Of a stretch of DNA of 35,984 bases, positions 25,577-33,532 are shown one piece after another. A program made the translations under genes and the position numbers. The notes below the pieces were generated by a model, which saw nothing but the letters and a program-made list of their open reading frames with translations, did not search any database and had not been told where the DNA came from. This stretch comes from Spirochaetota bacterium (GTDB taxonomy: Bacteria > Spirochaetota > Spirochaetia > SPDA01 > JAJSAL01). The stretch lies in NCBI GenBank assembly GCA_024274705.1, contig JAJSAL010000003.1, positions 1 through 35,984 of the forward strand, written 5' to 3'. Position 1 is the stretch's first letter, and each line of letters opens with the position of its first letter.

Positions 25577-26554
25577 TTAGGTCCGCCTGATTGTACGTAG
25601 TGAGTCAAGTGCAACAACGCTGATTATCACGCCACCTTTTATGACAAGAGTCAGATAGTATGGAACATGGAGCAGATTCATGCTGTTTGATATAATTGTT
25701 ATAAAAATCGCGCCGACAACAGCACCCAACGCCGTACCCACCCCGCCGTATATACTTACACCTCCGATCACCGCGGAACTTACGATATCCAGAACGATAC
25801 TTTCAGATCCCATGGTTGCGGAAGCTGAATTAAGTCTCGCAGTAACAATTATTGCAGCAAGGCCGGCAAACAAACCGGAAAAGAGATAACTCGAAAAAAC
25901 GACTTTTGTTGCAGGAATGCCGCACACTTTCGCAGCATTCTTGTTTATTCCAACAGAATACACCCACCTTCCGTAAAAACTCCTTTTCAACACAATATGA
26001 ATAATAGCAGTGACTACGATTAAACTTAAAACGGGAAGGGGAACAATTCCCATCCGCACCAGTATGGTTGACGCAAAAGACTGGGGAAGGTTATACACAC
26101 TATCATTATTTGTCAGCCAAATCGAACTTCCTGTTAAAATAGCCTGCATAGAAAGTGTGACAATGAAGGGTATCATATTTAACTTAGCTACTGCCCAACC
26201 GTTTATACATCCTACAGAGAGTCCAACAGCAATCATAATTATGCATGCAACGATAGGGCTTCCTACATCCCGCATATACATCGCACCCAATATACCGCTG
26301 AATGCCATTGTAGCAGGAATTGAGAGGTCTATACCCCCGAGAATAAGTACGATTGTCATTCCAATAGCCATCAACCCAATGGTAGAAGATTGGGTAAGCA
26401 GATTGATAATATTTCGAACACTTAAAAAATGTGGTACCGTTATCGAAAGAACTACCGCTATGATACCGAAAATGAGGAGAGAGGAAGCTTGTACCAGTTG
26501 CAGGCTTACAAGAAGAATATTTTTTATGTTATTTGTTTTCTGCTTTTTAACCAT
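25577..26554 (-). CDS. ribose-type (CUT2) ABC transporter permease
   Basis: A 325-residue RbsC-family membrane protein with LGGIDLSIPATMAF and IGGVSIYGGVGTALGAV segments. It is the second gene of the binding protein - permease - ATPase - permease operon. It lies 86 bp after the binding-protein stop, with a strong hairpin between. The ATG 26554 start lacks a clear ribosome site. The two permeases of this operon differ in sequence and probably act as a heterodimer. Confidence 0.92.
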   Translation of the reverse strand: MVKKQKTNNIKNILLVSLQLVQASSLLIFGIIAVVLSITVPHFLSVRNIINLLTQSSTIGLMAIGMTIVLILGGIDLSIPATMAFSGILGAMYMRDVGSPIVACIIMIAVGLSVGCINGWAVAKLNMIPFIVTLSMQAILTGSSIWLTNNDSVYNLPQSFASTILVRMGIVPLPVLSLIVVTAIIHIVLKRSFYGRWVYSVGINKNAAKVCGIPATKVVFSSYLFSGLFAGLAAIIVTARLNSASATMGSESIVLDIVSSAVIGGVSIYGGVGTALGAVVGAIFITIISNSMNLLHVPYYLTLVIKGGVIISVVALDSLRTIRRT

Positions 26555-26601
26555 GATATTGAAAAAATTCCGGCTTACATTAAATTAAGATTCAATAAAC
26601 C

Positions 26602-26627
26602 GGCAGGTCCCTGACCCGGGACCTGCC
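26602..26627 (-). other. strong intercistronic hairpin after the binding-protein gene
   Basis: GGCAGGTCCC and GGGACCTGCC form a perfect 10-bp stem with a 6-nt loop, 13 nt after the binding-protein stop. It is followed on the minus strand by GGTTTATT, not a full T-run. It is likely a 3'-end stabiliser or partial terminator that lets binding protein outnumber the permeases. Confidence 0.7.
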
Positions 26628-26640
26628 ATAGGAAAAGTCA

Positions 26641-27672
26641 TCAGTTAGCATAATCCCTGGACCAAAGTTTTTCAATAGTTTTTACCGTTTCAGGATTGAT
26701 GATCCTTCCTGGGACTTTGAACATTGCACCATCCATTTGTTCACCATTTAACAGACGAACCATAACTTTAACTGCCTCTACAGAATGGTAATAAGCATCC
26801 CAGACACCGGTAACATCGATATATCCCTGCTCTATTGCAGGAAGCGCAGCAGTAGCGGCTACATTGGAATAAATCCACATATGGCCCTCTTCTCCGCTCT
26901 TTTTCCACCTTCCCGCTTTTTCCAGTGCCGCACGAACTGCATCCATGGCGAAATCGGATTGAATATAGATAGCATTTGCTTCAGGATGACTCTGCAGAGC
27001 ATTAGTCAAGCCCGATTCGTACTTTTCCGGTTTCCACTCTGTAGGAATGGTTACAATAGTCTCCCATTGGCCAAATTCTTTCTCAGCTTTGTCCCAACCG
27101 TTATGAAAATCGATAGCATTCTGGTCTTTCATGTCGCCATGAAGTTCGATTACCTTTCCTTTAATTCCCTTTTCTTTGAGGAGCGCAGCAAAGGCTTTGC
27201 CACCTTCATACGCCATACCAAAACCATCACCTCCCACATGAGCATTAGGTTTTTCTGTCTTGGATTCTCTATCAAAGGTAATAATCGGGATCCCGGCGTC
27301 TTTTGCCGCTTTAATCGCAGATCCGATGGTAGCGCCATCTTCTGCACGGGTAATAATAAGATCTACATTCTGTACGATTAAATCTTCTATATTCGCATTT
27401 TGTCTAGAAGGGTCCCTGTCCGCTACATTGATAATCCATTTGATATCCAGCCCATTTTCTCTTCCGTATTCTTTACTGTACTCAACCATGTAGTCTTCCC
27501 AGGCAACGATGAGCGCATCATCTTTTACGTTCCATGCCAGGCCAACGGTAACTTCTCTGAGACCATCAGCAGATGTTCCACCGGTGTTAGCTGGTTCCTG
27601 CTGACCTTTTGCAAACAACGATCCTCCTGATACGAGAATCCCACACAGGATTATAAATAACATCTTTTTCAT
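26641..27672 (-). CDS. periplasmic sugar-binding protein, type I (RbsB-like)
   Basis: A 343-residue type I periplasmic binding protein. The signal peptide is likely cleaved after LFA (residue 21), giving the KGQQEPA tail typical of spirochaetal binding proteins. ATG 27672 has AAGGAG 7 nt upstream. Family segments include DLIITRAEDGATIGSAIKAA, GIPIITFDRES and GGDGFGMAYEGG. It is the first gene of the CUT2 importer operon. The DRES segment and overall pattern fit sugar or polyol binding, but no specific ligand can be named. The regulator gene at 28112 lies upstream on the same strand. Confidence 0.92.
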   Translation of the reverse strand: MKKMLFIILCGILVSGGSLFAKGQQEPANTGGTSADGLREVTVGLAWNVKDDALIVAWEDYMVEYSKEYGRENGLDIKWIINVADRDPSRQNANIEDLIVQNVDLIITRAEDGATIGSAIKAAKDAGIPIITFDRESKTEKPNAHVGGDGFGMAYEGGKAFAALLKEKGIKGKVIELHGDMKDQNAIDFHNGWDKAEKEFGQWETIVTIPTEWKPEKYESGLTNALQSHPEANAIYIQSDFAMDAVRAALEKAGRWKKSGEEGHMWIYSNVAATAALPAIEQGYIDVTGVWDAYYHSVEAVKVMVRLLNGEQMDGAMFKVPGRIINPETVKTIEKLWSRDYAN

Positions 27673-28111
27673 ATTTCACTCCTTATACAGTTGGTTTGAT
27701 AATATTCCTTCCCCACAGTTACCCTTCTCTATTTTTTTGTAATATCGATTCGGCAATCCTCCTTTCTATATACATATACAAACTTAGACACATATCCGGA
27801 AAAGATGCTGTGTCTACCAGGATAATCCTATAAGCACCCCAATCAAACAGTCCTTGCATTCCATTATTATCATATAAAATATTATTTGTCAAATATTTGT
27901 TTATTTCTTATACATTTATACGTTTTATCAGTATTAAATAAGGTTTATAATTTTTGATTGTGTACATATTATTATATATCTAGAGATAATAATACTTCAT
28001 ATCAGGACCTTTACAATTTATCCTGTAAAATATGAGGGTGAAAATCTGCTTTGGGACTTTCAAAAGCTCGCGACGGAGTTACACAGACTTGATTCACTTC
28101 ATAGATTTGGA
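27673..28111. promoter_or_regulatory. AT-rich control region of the CUT2 importer
   Basis: No gene was found in these 439 bp between the regulator stop and the binding-protein start. On the minus strand TTGACA (27887-27892), an 18-bp spacer and AATAAT (27863-27868) form a possible promoter with a long leader. TTGTGTACAT (27958-27967) and, on the minus strand, TTGTATATGT (27772-27781) are weak matches to the TTGTATACNA operator. An all-AT inverted repeat occupies 27967-27994. Confidence 0.4.
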
Positions 28112-28720
28112 TTAAAGCTGTACAATCGCGTTATTTTTACTTTCTTCAATGTGATCTTCGAGTACCCGTACCGCTTCATCGATATCCCTGAGAATCAACG
28201 CGTCTATCAGTGCGAGATGCGCTTTTACCGCTCTCTCCCGGGTTTTAGGATTTTTAAATCCTAGGTCACGAAATCCCTGGATCAGCCGATATAATTGGTC
28301 AAGCATTCGAATTAATCGCATTTTACCGCTGGCCTGAATGAAATATCCGTGTAGTTTTGCATCAACTCTTTCATGAGCAACGTAATCATCGCTATTTTGT
28401 AAATCTTGAATTACTGCCCGGATATCTTTTAAACCCTGGATACTGAGAAATGAAGCCGAATACTTTAAAGCCTGAATCTCCAGCGATTTTCTTATTTCGT
28501 ATATCTCTTCTACGTCATCTACGGAAAATCCTATCACCCTGGTGCCTTTTTTTGGTACCTTATCCACCAGGCCATCCTGGGCAAGCTGATTCAACACTTC
28601 TCTTATTGGGGTGCGGCTTATTTTGAATTCTTCTGCCAAATCCTCCTCTTTCAGTTTTGTATCCGGAGGATAATAACCTGTGAGAATTCTGTCAAATAAA
28701 ACGGAATATACATCGGACAT
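28112..28720 (-). CDS. GntR-family transcriptional regulator (FCD domain)
   Basis: A 202-residue regulator with a winged helix (EEDLAEEFKISRTPIREVL) and an FCD domain, paralogous to the 22251 regulator along its whole length. The start is placed at ATG 28720, not the longer frame from 28774. Its N-terminus (MSDVYSVLFDRIL) matches the paralog, an AGAGGGA ribosome site lies 6 nt upstream, and the longer version would run through an operator-like site at 28744-28753. It may control itself, the CUT2 importer downstream and the divergent SDR-AOR3-MoaD operon. Confidence 0.92.
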   Translation of the reverse strand: MSDVYSVLFDRILTGYYPPDTKLKEEDLAEEFKISRTPIREVLNQLAQDGLVDKVPKKGTRVIGFSVDDVEEIYEIRKSLEIQALKYSASFLSIQGLKDIRAVIQDLQNSDDYVAHERVDAKLHGYFIQASGKMRLIRMLDQLYRLIQGFRDLGFKNPKTRERAVKAHLALIDALILRDIDEAVRVLEDHIEESKNNAIVQL

Positions 28721-28743
28721 ACCGGTCCCTCTTGGGAAACTAA

Positions 28744-28753
28744 GTGTATACAA
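28744..28753. promoter_or_regulatory. GntR operator-like site upstream of the regulator gene
   Basis: GTGTATACAA is a near-palindrome matching TTGTATACAA in nine of ten positions, 23 bp upstream of the regulator's preferred start. It suggests autoregulation. Confidence 0.5.
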
Positions 28754-28911
28754 ACCTATACCATTTGAGACCAATAGTCAAATATATTGAATTCCAATGG
28801 CGTCTTTCACAAGAACCCGGCTTATTAATCAGCATAGGAATAGAATGGTATTCTAAATACTTATATATGTCAATTATTATAATTATTAGAGTACAATACA
28901 GATCTTAATCA

Positions 28912-28940
28912 TTGACAACTATATTTACATATGCTATTTT
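28912..28940 (+). promoter_or_regulatory. sigma70-type promoter of the SDR-AOR3-MoaD operon
   Basis: TTGACA (28912-28917), a 17-bp spacer and TATTTT (28935-28940) precede the SDR gene by about 110 bp. The predicted start of transcription falls in the operator motif at 28940-28949, the same arrangement as at the VOC-AOR2 operon. Confidence 0.6.
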
Positions 28941-28949
28941 TGTATACTA
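28940..28949. promoter_or_regulatory. GntR operator-like site at the SDR-AOR3 promoter
   Basis: TTGTATACTA matches nine of ten positions of TTGTATACAA and overlaps the -10 and transcription start, a repressor position. Confidence 0.55.
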
Positions 28950-29050
28950 TTATCTATTTATTTAGTATTAGTATGGCGCAATATAGTGAATATTTTAACA
29001 CTATCACAACCATTGATAGCTGCTTAAAGGGCAGGTGAATTGAGGCAGCC

Positions 29051-29869
29051 ATGAGTTTAGATCTTGGATTAGAAGGAAAAACTGCAGTACTCACGGGAGC
29101 CGGGGGGGCACTCTGCGGTTCCATAGCATGCACACTAGCCGGGCAGGGAGTTCGTCTCTCTATTTGGGATATATCTATGGAAAGGGGCACGGAAACGGCT
29201 GAGCACATCAGAGCCTCCGGAGGTACAGCTGTTTTCATTCAATGCGATGTTACAGATCCGGAAGCGGTAAAAGAAGCAACAAAGGAAACCATGAACCGCT
29301 ACTCTACTATCGATATATTGATAAACGGCGCAGGAGGGAGTCTTAAGGACGCAACCACTTCGGAAGATCTGTCTTTTTTTGATATCACCTTAGGTGCTAT
29401 GGAGAAAGGGCTGACCCTTAATTATTTCAGCTCCCTCCTGCCGTGCCAATCTGTAGGCAGGGTTTTTGCAGGGAAAGGGGAAGGGGTAATCCTCAACATC
29501 TCTTCCATTGCCGGAATTCTGCCCCTCTCTCGAGCTGTTTCCTATTCTGATGCCAAAGCCGCAGTGAACAGCTTTACCCGCTGGCTTTCGGTTCATATGG
29601 CGCACACCTATTCCACCAGGATTCGGGTTAACGCCCTTGCTCCGGGATTTATTTTGACAGATCAGAACCGGTTCCTTTTGTTCGATGAAAAAAACGGCAT
29701 ATTTACCGATCGTGCCCGGGCGATTCTTCAGGCAGTTCCCATGGCCCGCCTGGGAGAACCTCACGAAATAACAGGAGCTGCCCTCTGGCTTGTTTCAGAT
29801 CAGGCAAGTTTTGTCACGGGAGCTGTTATTCCTGTGGATGGCGGATTCACTGCAGATTGCGGCATCTGA
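29051..29869 (+). CDS. SDR-family oxidoreductase, mannonate/fructuronate (UxuB)-like
   Basis: A 272-residue short-chain dehydrogenase with cofactor motif TGAGGALCG (15-23), catalytic S151/S152, Y165 and K169 (YSDAK), and the C-terminal VTGAVIPVDGGF signature. The insert APGFILTDQNRFLL is characteristic of the group containing the Bacillus-type D-mannonate oxidoreductase, which interconverts fructuronate and mannonate. A sugar-acid substrate is therefore likely, in keeping with KDPG aldolase at 33533. It is the first gene of a rightward operon with the DUF4432-like fragment, AOR3 and a MoaD-like gene. The exact sugar acid is not established. Confidence 0.9.
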   Translation: MSLDLGLEGKTAVLTGAGGALCGSIACTLAGQGVRLSIWDISMERGTETAEHIRASGGTAVFIQCDVTDPEAVKEATKETMNRYSTIDILINGAGGSLKDATTSEDLSFFDITLGAMEKGLTLNYFSSLLPCQSVGRVFAGKGEGVILNISSIAGILPLSRAVSYSDAKAAVNSFTRWLSVHMAHTYSTRIRVNALAPGFILTDQNRFLLFDEKNGIFTDRARAILQAVPMARLGEPHEITGAALWLVSDQASFVTGAVIPVDGGFTADCGI

Positions 29870-29931
29870 TACCAAAAGTAAGGGGAGGTAAGACACACCA
29901 TACCGAGACTCTACAATAAGGAAATTAAGAA

Positions 29932-30228
29932 ATGGATATCGTCGAAAACCAGGGGTATAACGAAACCCCGTTTATGCTACTTTACCATATAAACTTCGGT
30001 TTCCCTGTTGTAAGTGAACACACCCGGCTGTACAGTTCTGCTGAGAAGGTGGAACCCTGGAACGACGAGGCAAAGAATGGAGACGGTATATACGGCCGTT
30101 TATCCACGCTTAAGCCGGGGGAATCACGCACCTTCAGCTATAAAATCGGAATACTGCCGGACCGGTCCGCAATTACCGGTTATGTAAAAGAGTTTGATTT
30201 ACATTATCCAGGAGGATATCCATCGTGA
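29932..30228 (+). pseudogene. C-terminal fragment of a DUF4432-like (aldose epimerase-like) protein
   Basis: The 98-residue frame resembles only the last part of DUF4432 proteins: VENQGYNETPFMLLYHINFGFP, then a DEAKNGDGIYG region and a GY...HYPGG end. These are galactose-mutarotase-fold proteins usually about 300 residues or longer. Only 62 bp separate it from the SDR stop, so the first roughly two thirds are absent. An in-frame TAA at 29926 also blocks any longer start. An AAGGAA ribosome-site-like sequence precedes ATG 29932, so the fragment may still be translated. It ends in a GTGA overlap with the AOR3 start, which keeps coupling to the next gene. The family call is from memory of the pattern. 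Confidence 0.6.
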
Positions 30229-32147
30229 AAGGATTCAGCGGCAAGATTATCAGAGTCAATCTTACCACCAGGAAAATTACTTTCGAACAGCCGGGAGAAA
30301 AATTCTTCCGGAAATATATCGGTGGAAGGGGAATCATCGCCTATTATCTGCTTAAGGAAATACCGAAAGACACGGATCCTTTGGGTGAAGAAAACACCCT
30401 GGTGTTCACCGCCAGCGTACTTACCGGAGTGCCGGTTCCGGGTTTCGGCAGGCATTCCGTAGGGGCAAAATCCCCCTTAACCGGCCTGTACGGGGAATCA
30501 GAATCCGGCGGCTTCTGGGGACCTGAACTGAAATTTGCAGGATACGAATCCATTATCGTCCAGGGAAAGGCTTCCTCACCTGTCTATCTTTGGATCCATA
30601 ACGACACCATCGAAATAAAAGACGCATCCCACCTGTGGGGTAAAGAGACTGGAGAAACCTTTGATATCCTGGAACGGGAACTGGAGAATAAGCGGATCAG
30701 GTCTCTTATCATCGGCCCTGCCGGTGAAAACCTGGTGAGGATCGCGGGGATCGCCCATGACCTCACTCACTATCACGGCAGGACCGGCATGGGGGCAGTT
30801 ATGGGGTCTAAAAACCTCAAAGCTGTAGTCGTACGGGGAACGAACAAACTTGAGTTCGAAGACTTACCTAAGCTTAAGGAACTGGCCCGATTCTTTGCCA
30901 GAAATTTCCACTCCAACGCGGATAACAATGGTCAGAACAACCATGGAACCAGTGACTATTACTTCGGAGCCCAGGCCGCCGGATCTCTTCCTACGCGAAA
31001 CTTTACTTCCGGCCATTTTAAAGAACTGACCTACAGCGCAGATGAACTGCATGGAGAACTGAAAATAAAAAGCGACGGTTGCTATGCCTGTCCTGTACGG
31101 TGTAAACAGGTGTTCCAGGCGGAAAAACCGTACCGGATCGATCCAAAATTCGGCGGGCCTGAGTTCGAGACCCTTGCCGCATTCGGCTCCCTTTGCGGGG
31201 TAAGCGATATGTATGCCGGCCCGAAAGCCCACTAACTGTGCAACCGGCTTGGGCTTGATACGGTTTCCACGGGGGGAGTCATCGCCTTTGCCATGGAGTG
31301 CTTCGAAAAGGGAATTATCACAGAAAACGAAACAGACGGTATTAAGCTGAACTTCGGCAATGCCGAAGCCATGCTGACAATGATCGAAAAGATCGCCTTA
31401 CGCAAAGGGTTCGGCGATATATTGGCCGAGGGTTCCGCCAGGGCGGCTTCACAAATAGGAAAGGGCGCGGAAAAGTATGCCTTGCACGTAAAAGGCCAGG
31501 AGTTCGCCATGGCGGAACCCCGAGCCAAGTTCGGCGTGGGCTTAGCCTACGCTGTTTCACCAACAGGAGCGGACCACCTGCAGCATGAACACGACGGCGC
31601 TTTCGATTCAGCTCTTACAGGCTACAGCCACACTGCGGACGATCCCAACGTGTTCCTTAAAGCCTTATATCCTATGGGCATCCTGGACCCGGTCCCGAGT
31701 CTCTCCTTGAGCGGAGAAAAGGTTCAGCTGTTTACCTATCTTCAGCACTACTGGAGTCTTTTCAACTGTCTTGATCTCTGTATCTTCACATTCGAACCTG
31801 TGCGCACATTCAAGGTCAATCACCTGGTGGAGATTACCCGGGCCGTTACCGGATGGGATACCAGCCTCCTGGAACTCATGAAGAGCGGAGAACGGGCAAC
31901 CACCCTTACCCGTTGTTTCAACATCAAGCACGGGCTCACCCCGGAAGACGACACACTACCGGAGAGGCTCTTCGAAGGCCTCGGCGGCGGTCCCCTTAAA
32001 GGGACTAAAATGGACAGGAAAGAGTTCGAAAAATCGATTACACTTTATTATGAGATGATGGGCTGGGACCCTGAAACAGGGATTCCCACTGAGGGCAAAC
32101 TCTTTGAGCTGGGTATAGGATGGACGCACAAGGAACTCGAACGGTAA
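30225..32147 (+). pseudogene. aor: aldehyde:ferredoxin oxidoreductase AOR3 with in-frame TAA at codon 337
   Basis: The frame from GTG 30225 (GGAGGA 8 nt upstream) encodes an AOR closest to AOR1. It has GGFWGPELK (96-104), the GRTGMGAVMGSKNLKAV pterin segment, cluster ligands C286-x2-C289-x3-C293, and after the break a late Cys in CLDLCIFTF. TAA at 31233-31235 interrupts it after residue 336. The same frame then runs without a stop to 32147, giving 640 codons in all, normal AOR length. AOR1 reads KAHELCNR where this gene reads KAH-stop-LCNR, so a single G to T change (GAA to TAA) explains the break. Without read-through the product would lack half the active-site domains. The MoaD-like gene overlaps its end by 28 bp and would lose translational coupling. 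Confidence 0.9.
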
Positions 32148-32389
32148 CAGTACAATATTTCGGAACAGTGGCCACATGGATCGGCTTAAAAGAGGAAAAC
32201 CTTATGGTACCGGCTGATTTTTCCTCATGTATCAATGAAGTGGGCAGGAGGCTCGAAGAACTCACCCAGGGGAAACTACTCTATACGGTGCTCTATAACG
32301 GACGCAATATTTCCCTGATAGATCCGGGCACGGCCCGGATACGGGACAACGACGTGTTCAGCGTTGTCCCGGTTGTTCAAGGCGGGTAA
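32120..32389 (+). CDS. MoaD/ThiS-family beta-grasp sulfur carrier, AOR-linked
   Basis: An 89-residue MoaD-like protein with the beta-grasp pattern (TVQYFGTVATWIG), the RDNDVFSVVPVVQGG end and the C-terminal Gly-Gly needed for thiocarboxylation. It overlaps the end of AOR3 by 28 bp in a different frame and has only a weak ribosome site, so it depended on AOR3 translation. It is analogous to the MoaD-like gene at 7980 next to AOR1, but placed after the AOR, not before it. It presumably donates sulfur for the pterin dithiolene of the W/Mo cofactor, or serves a dedicated AOR maturation route. Confidence 0.9.
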   Translation: MDAQGTRTVTVQYFGTVATWIGLKEENLMVPADFSSCINEVGRRLEELTQGKLLYTVLYNGRNISLIDPGTARIRDNDVFSVVPVVQGG

Positions 32390-32425
32390 CAGCATCTCAG
32401 CAATCTGTTTCGCGTGCCGGGACGG

Positions 32426-33415
32426 TTATTCAGGGTCTCCTAACGTTTCCACATCCTTCCGCATGCGCTGAATATCCTCCGGCTTAAGAATCAGCCTCCC
32501 CGCCTCTGCGTTTTCCAGTACGTGGTCCTTTTTCCTGGCCCCGCACAACGCAGTTGTAATCCCTTCCTGCCCTACGGTCCATGCGATGACGAGCTGAGAC
32601 ACTGAGCATGAATACGTTTCGGTCAGGTCGTTCCATCCCTCCAGCGTTTGCAGCACCTGTTTTCTGTTGACAGGCTGGAACCAGGGAAGGTTATTCCGGA
32701 ACTGCCCTTCCGGGATCACATAATCCATGCCGAACCGCCCTGTTAACAGGCCCTGTTCCAGGGGAGAATACACCAGGGTGGATATGGAGTGGGAAATGCA
32801 GAACGGAAGGATTTCCTTTTCGATTCCACGATCCAGCATACTGTAGCGCGGCTGGATGGCATCCAGCACACCTGCGGCCAGATGTTCTTTCATATGATCA
32901 ACTGTCACATTGGAGGCTGCAATCGCCCGTATCTTCCCTTGCTTTTTAAGATCCGTGAGACATTCCATTGTTTCCGATATGGGGGTAAAATCCGGTTCGA
33001 TGGAAGGCCAGTGGGTGTGAAGAATATCGATGTAATCCGTATTTAGTCTTTTAAGGCTGATTTCCACTTCTTCCCGGATCGTTTCCGGGTGGAGTGATAT
33101 ATTAACCTTTTTACCGTTCCCTTCGAACCTGAAAGATCCCCGTGAATCTTTCCACCAGAGCCCGCATTTCGTAGAGAGGACGACATCGGACCGTCTTCCA
33201 GCCAGTGCTTTTCCTACTATTTCCTCGCTCCGGCCGAATCCGTAGGCCGGGGCGGTGTCTATACAGTTTATTCCGGTATCCAGGCCGGCATGGATTGCTT
33301 CTATAGCTTCCTTTTCATCCGTGTCGCCCCACCACTGACCGCCGCCGATTGCCCAGGTCCCGAGAGAAATAGAGGAAACGTCGATATCTGTTGTGCCGAT
33401 TTTTCTGTACTGCAT
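32426..33415 (-). CDS. aldo/keto reductase
   Basis: A 329-residue TIM-barrel NADPH-dependent reductase with the catalytic tetrad D53, Y58, K83 and H135 (DTAPAYG, STKCG, HTHWP) and a cofactor-binding end (GARKKDHVLENAEA). It should reduce aldehydes or ketones of sugars, or oxidise the corresponding alcohols. ATG 33415 is preceded by AAGGAGAG. It lies downstream of KDPG aldolase on the same strand, but an extended hairpin with a U-tract (33442-33520) separates the two genes, so expression from the upstream gene is probably reduced or conditional. Substrate unknown. Confidence 0.92.
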   Translation of the reverse strand: MQYRKIGTTDIDVSSISLGTWAIGGGQWWGDTDEKEAIEAIHAGLDTGINCIDTAPAYGFGRSEEIVGKALAGRRSDVVLSTKCGLWWKDSRGSFRFEGNGKKVNISLHPETIREEVEISLKRLNTDYIDILHTHWPSIEPDFTPISETMECLTDLKKQGKIRAIAASNVTVDHMKEHLAAGVLDAIQPRYSMLDRGIEKEILPFCISHSISTLVYSPLEQGLLTGRFGMDYVIPEGQFRNNLPWFQPVNRKQVLQTLEGWNDLTETYSCSVSQLVIAWTVGQEGITTALCGARKKDHVLENAEAGRLILKPEDIQRMRKDVETLGDPE

Positions 33416-33441
33416 GGTCTTCTTCTCTCCTTAAAAGTAGT

Positions 33442-33520
33442 AAAAAAAGCCGCAGAAGAGTAAGAGGCAATTCTCTGGGGGCAACCAGAATTACGCCTTT
33501 ATCGTTACATCCCTGCGGCT
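33442..33520 (-). terminator. extended nested hairpin with U-tract between eda and the aldo/keto reductase
   Basis: On the minus strand the outer arms AGCCGCAG and CTGCGGCT (8 bp, at 33513-33520 and 33448-33455) enclose further complementary arms in nested order: GTAA/TTAC, AGGC/GCCT, AATT/AATT and CTGG/CCAG. The outer arm is followed by a T-run (33442-33448). It begins about 12 nt after the eda stop, so it is an intrinsic terminator of unusual length. It also forms the leader region of the aldo/keto reductase gene, so a regulatory (attenuator) role is possible. Confidence 0.75.
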
Positions 33521-33532
33521 GTTAATATACAA

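Larger units (their letters stand above)
28721..29050. promoter_or_regulatory. divergent control region between GntR and SDR genes
   Basis: These 330 bp are AT-rich and hold no gene. They contain the operator-like site at 28744-28753 near the regulator, and the promoter (28912-28940) and operator (28940-28949) of the rightward SDR operon, described separately. Nothing else recognisable was seen. Confidence 0.6.

Noticed and set aside
27673-27780. Ribosome-site-like AAAGGAGG followed by a 26-codon TTG frame in the importer leader
   Set aside because: The TTG is only 1 nt after the site, too close for initiation, and the peptide has no features.
28721-28774. Longer start for the second GntR regulator
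   Set aside because: It has no ribosome site, has no match in the paralog and runs through a likely operator.
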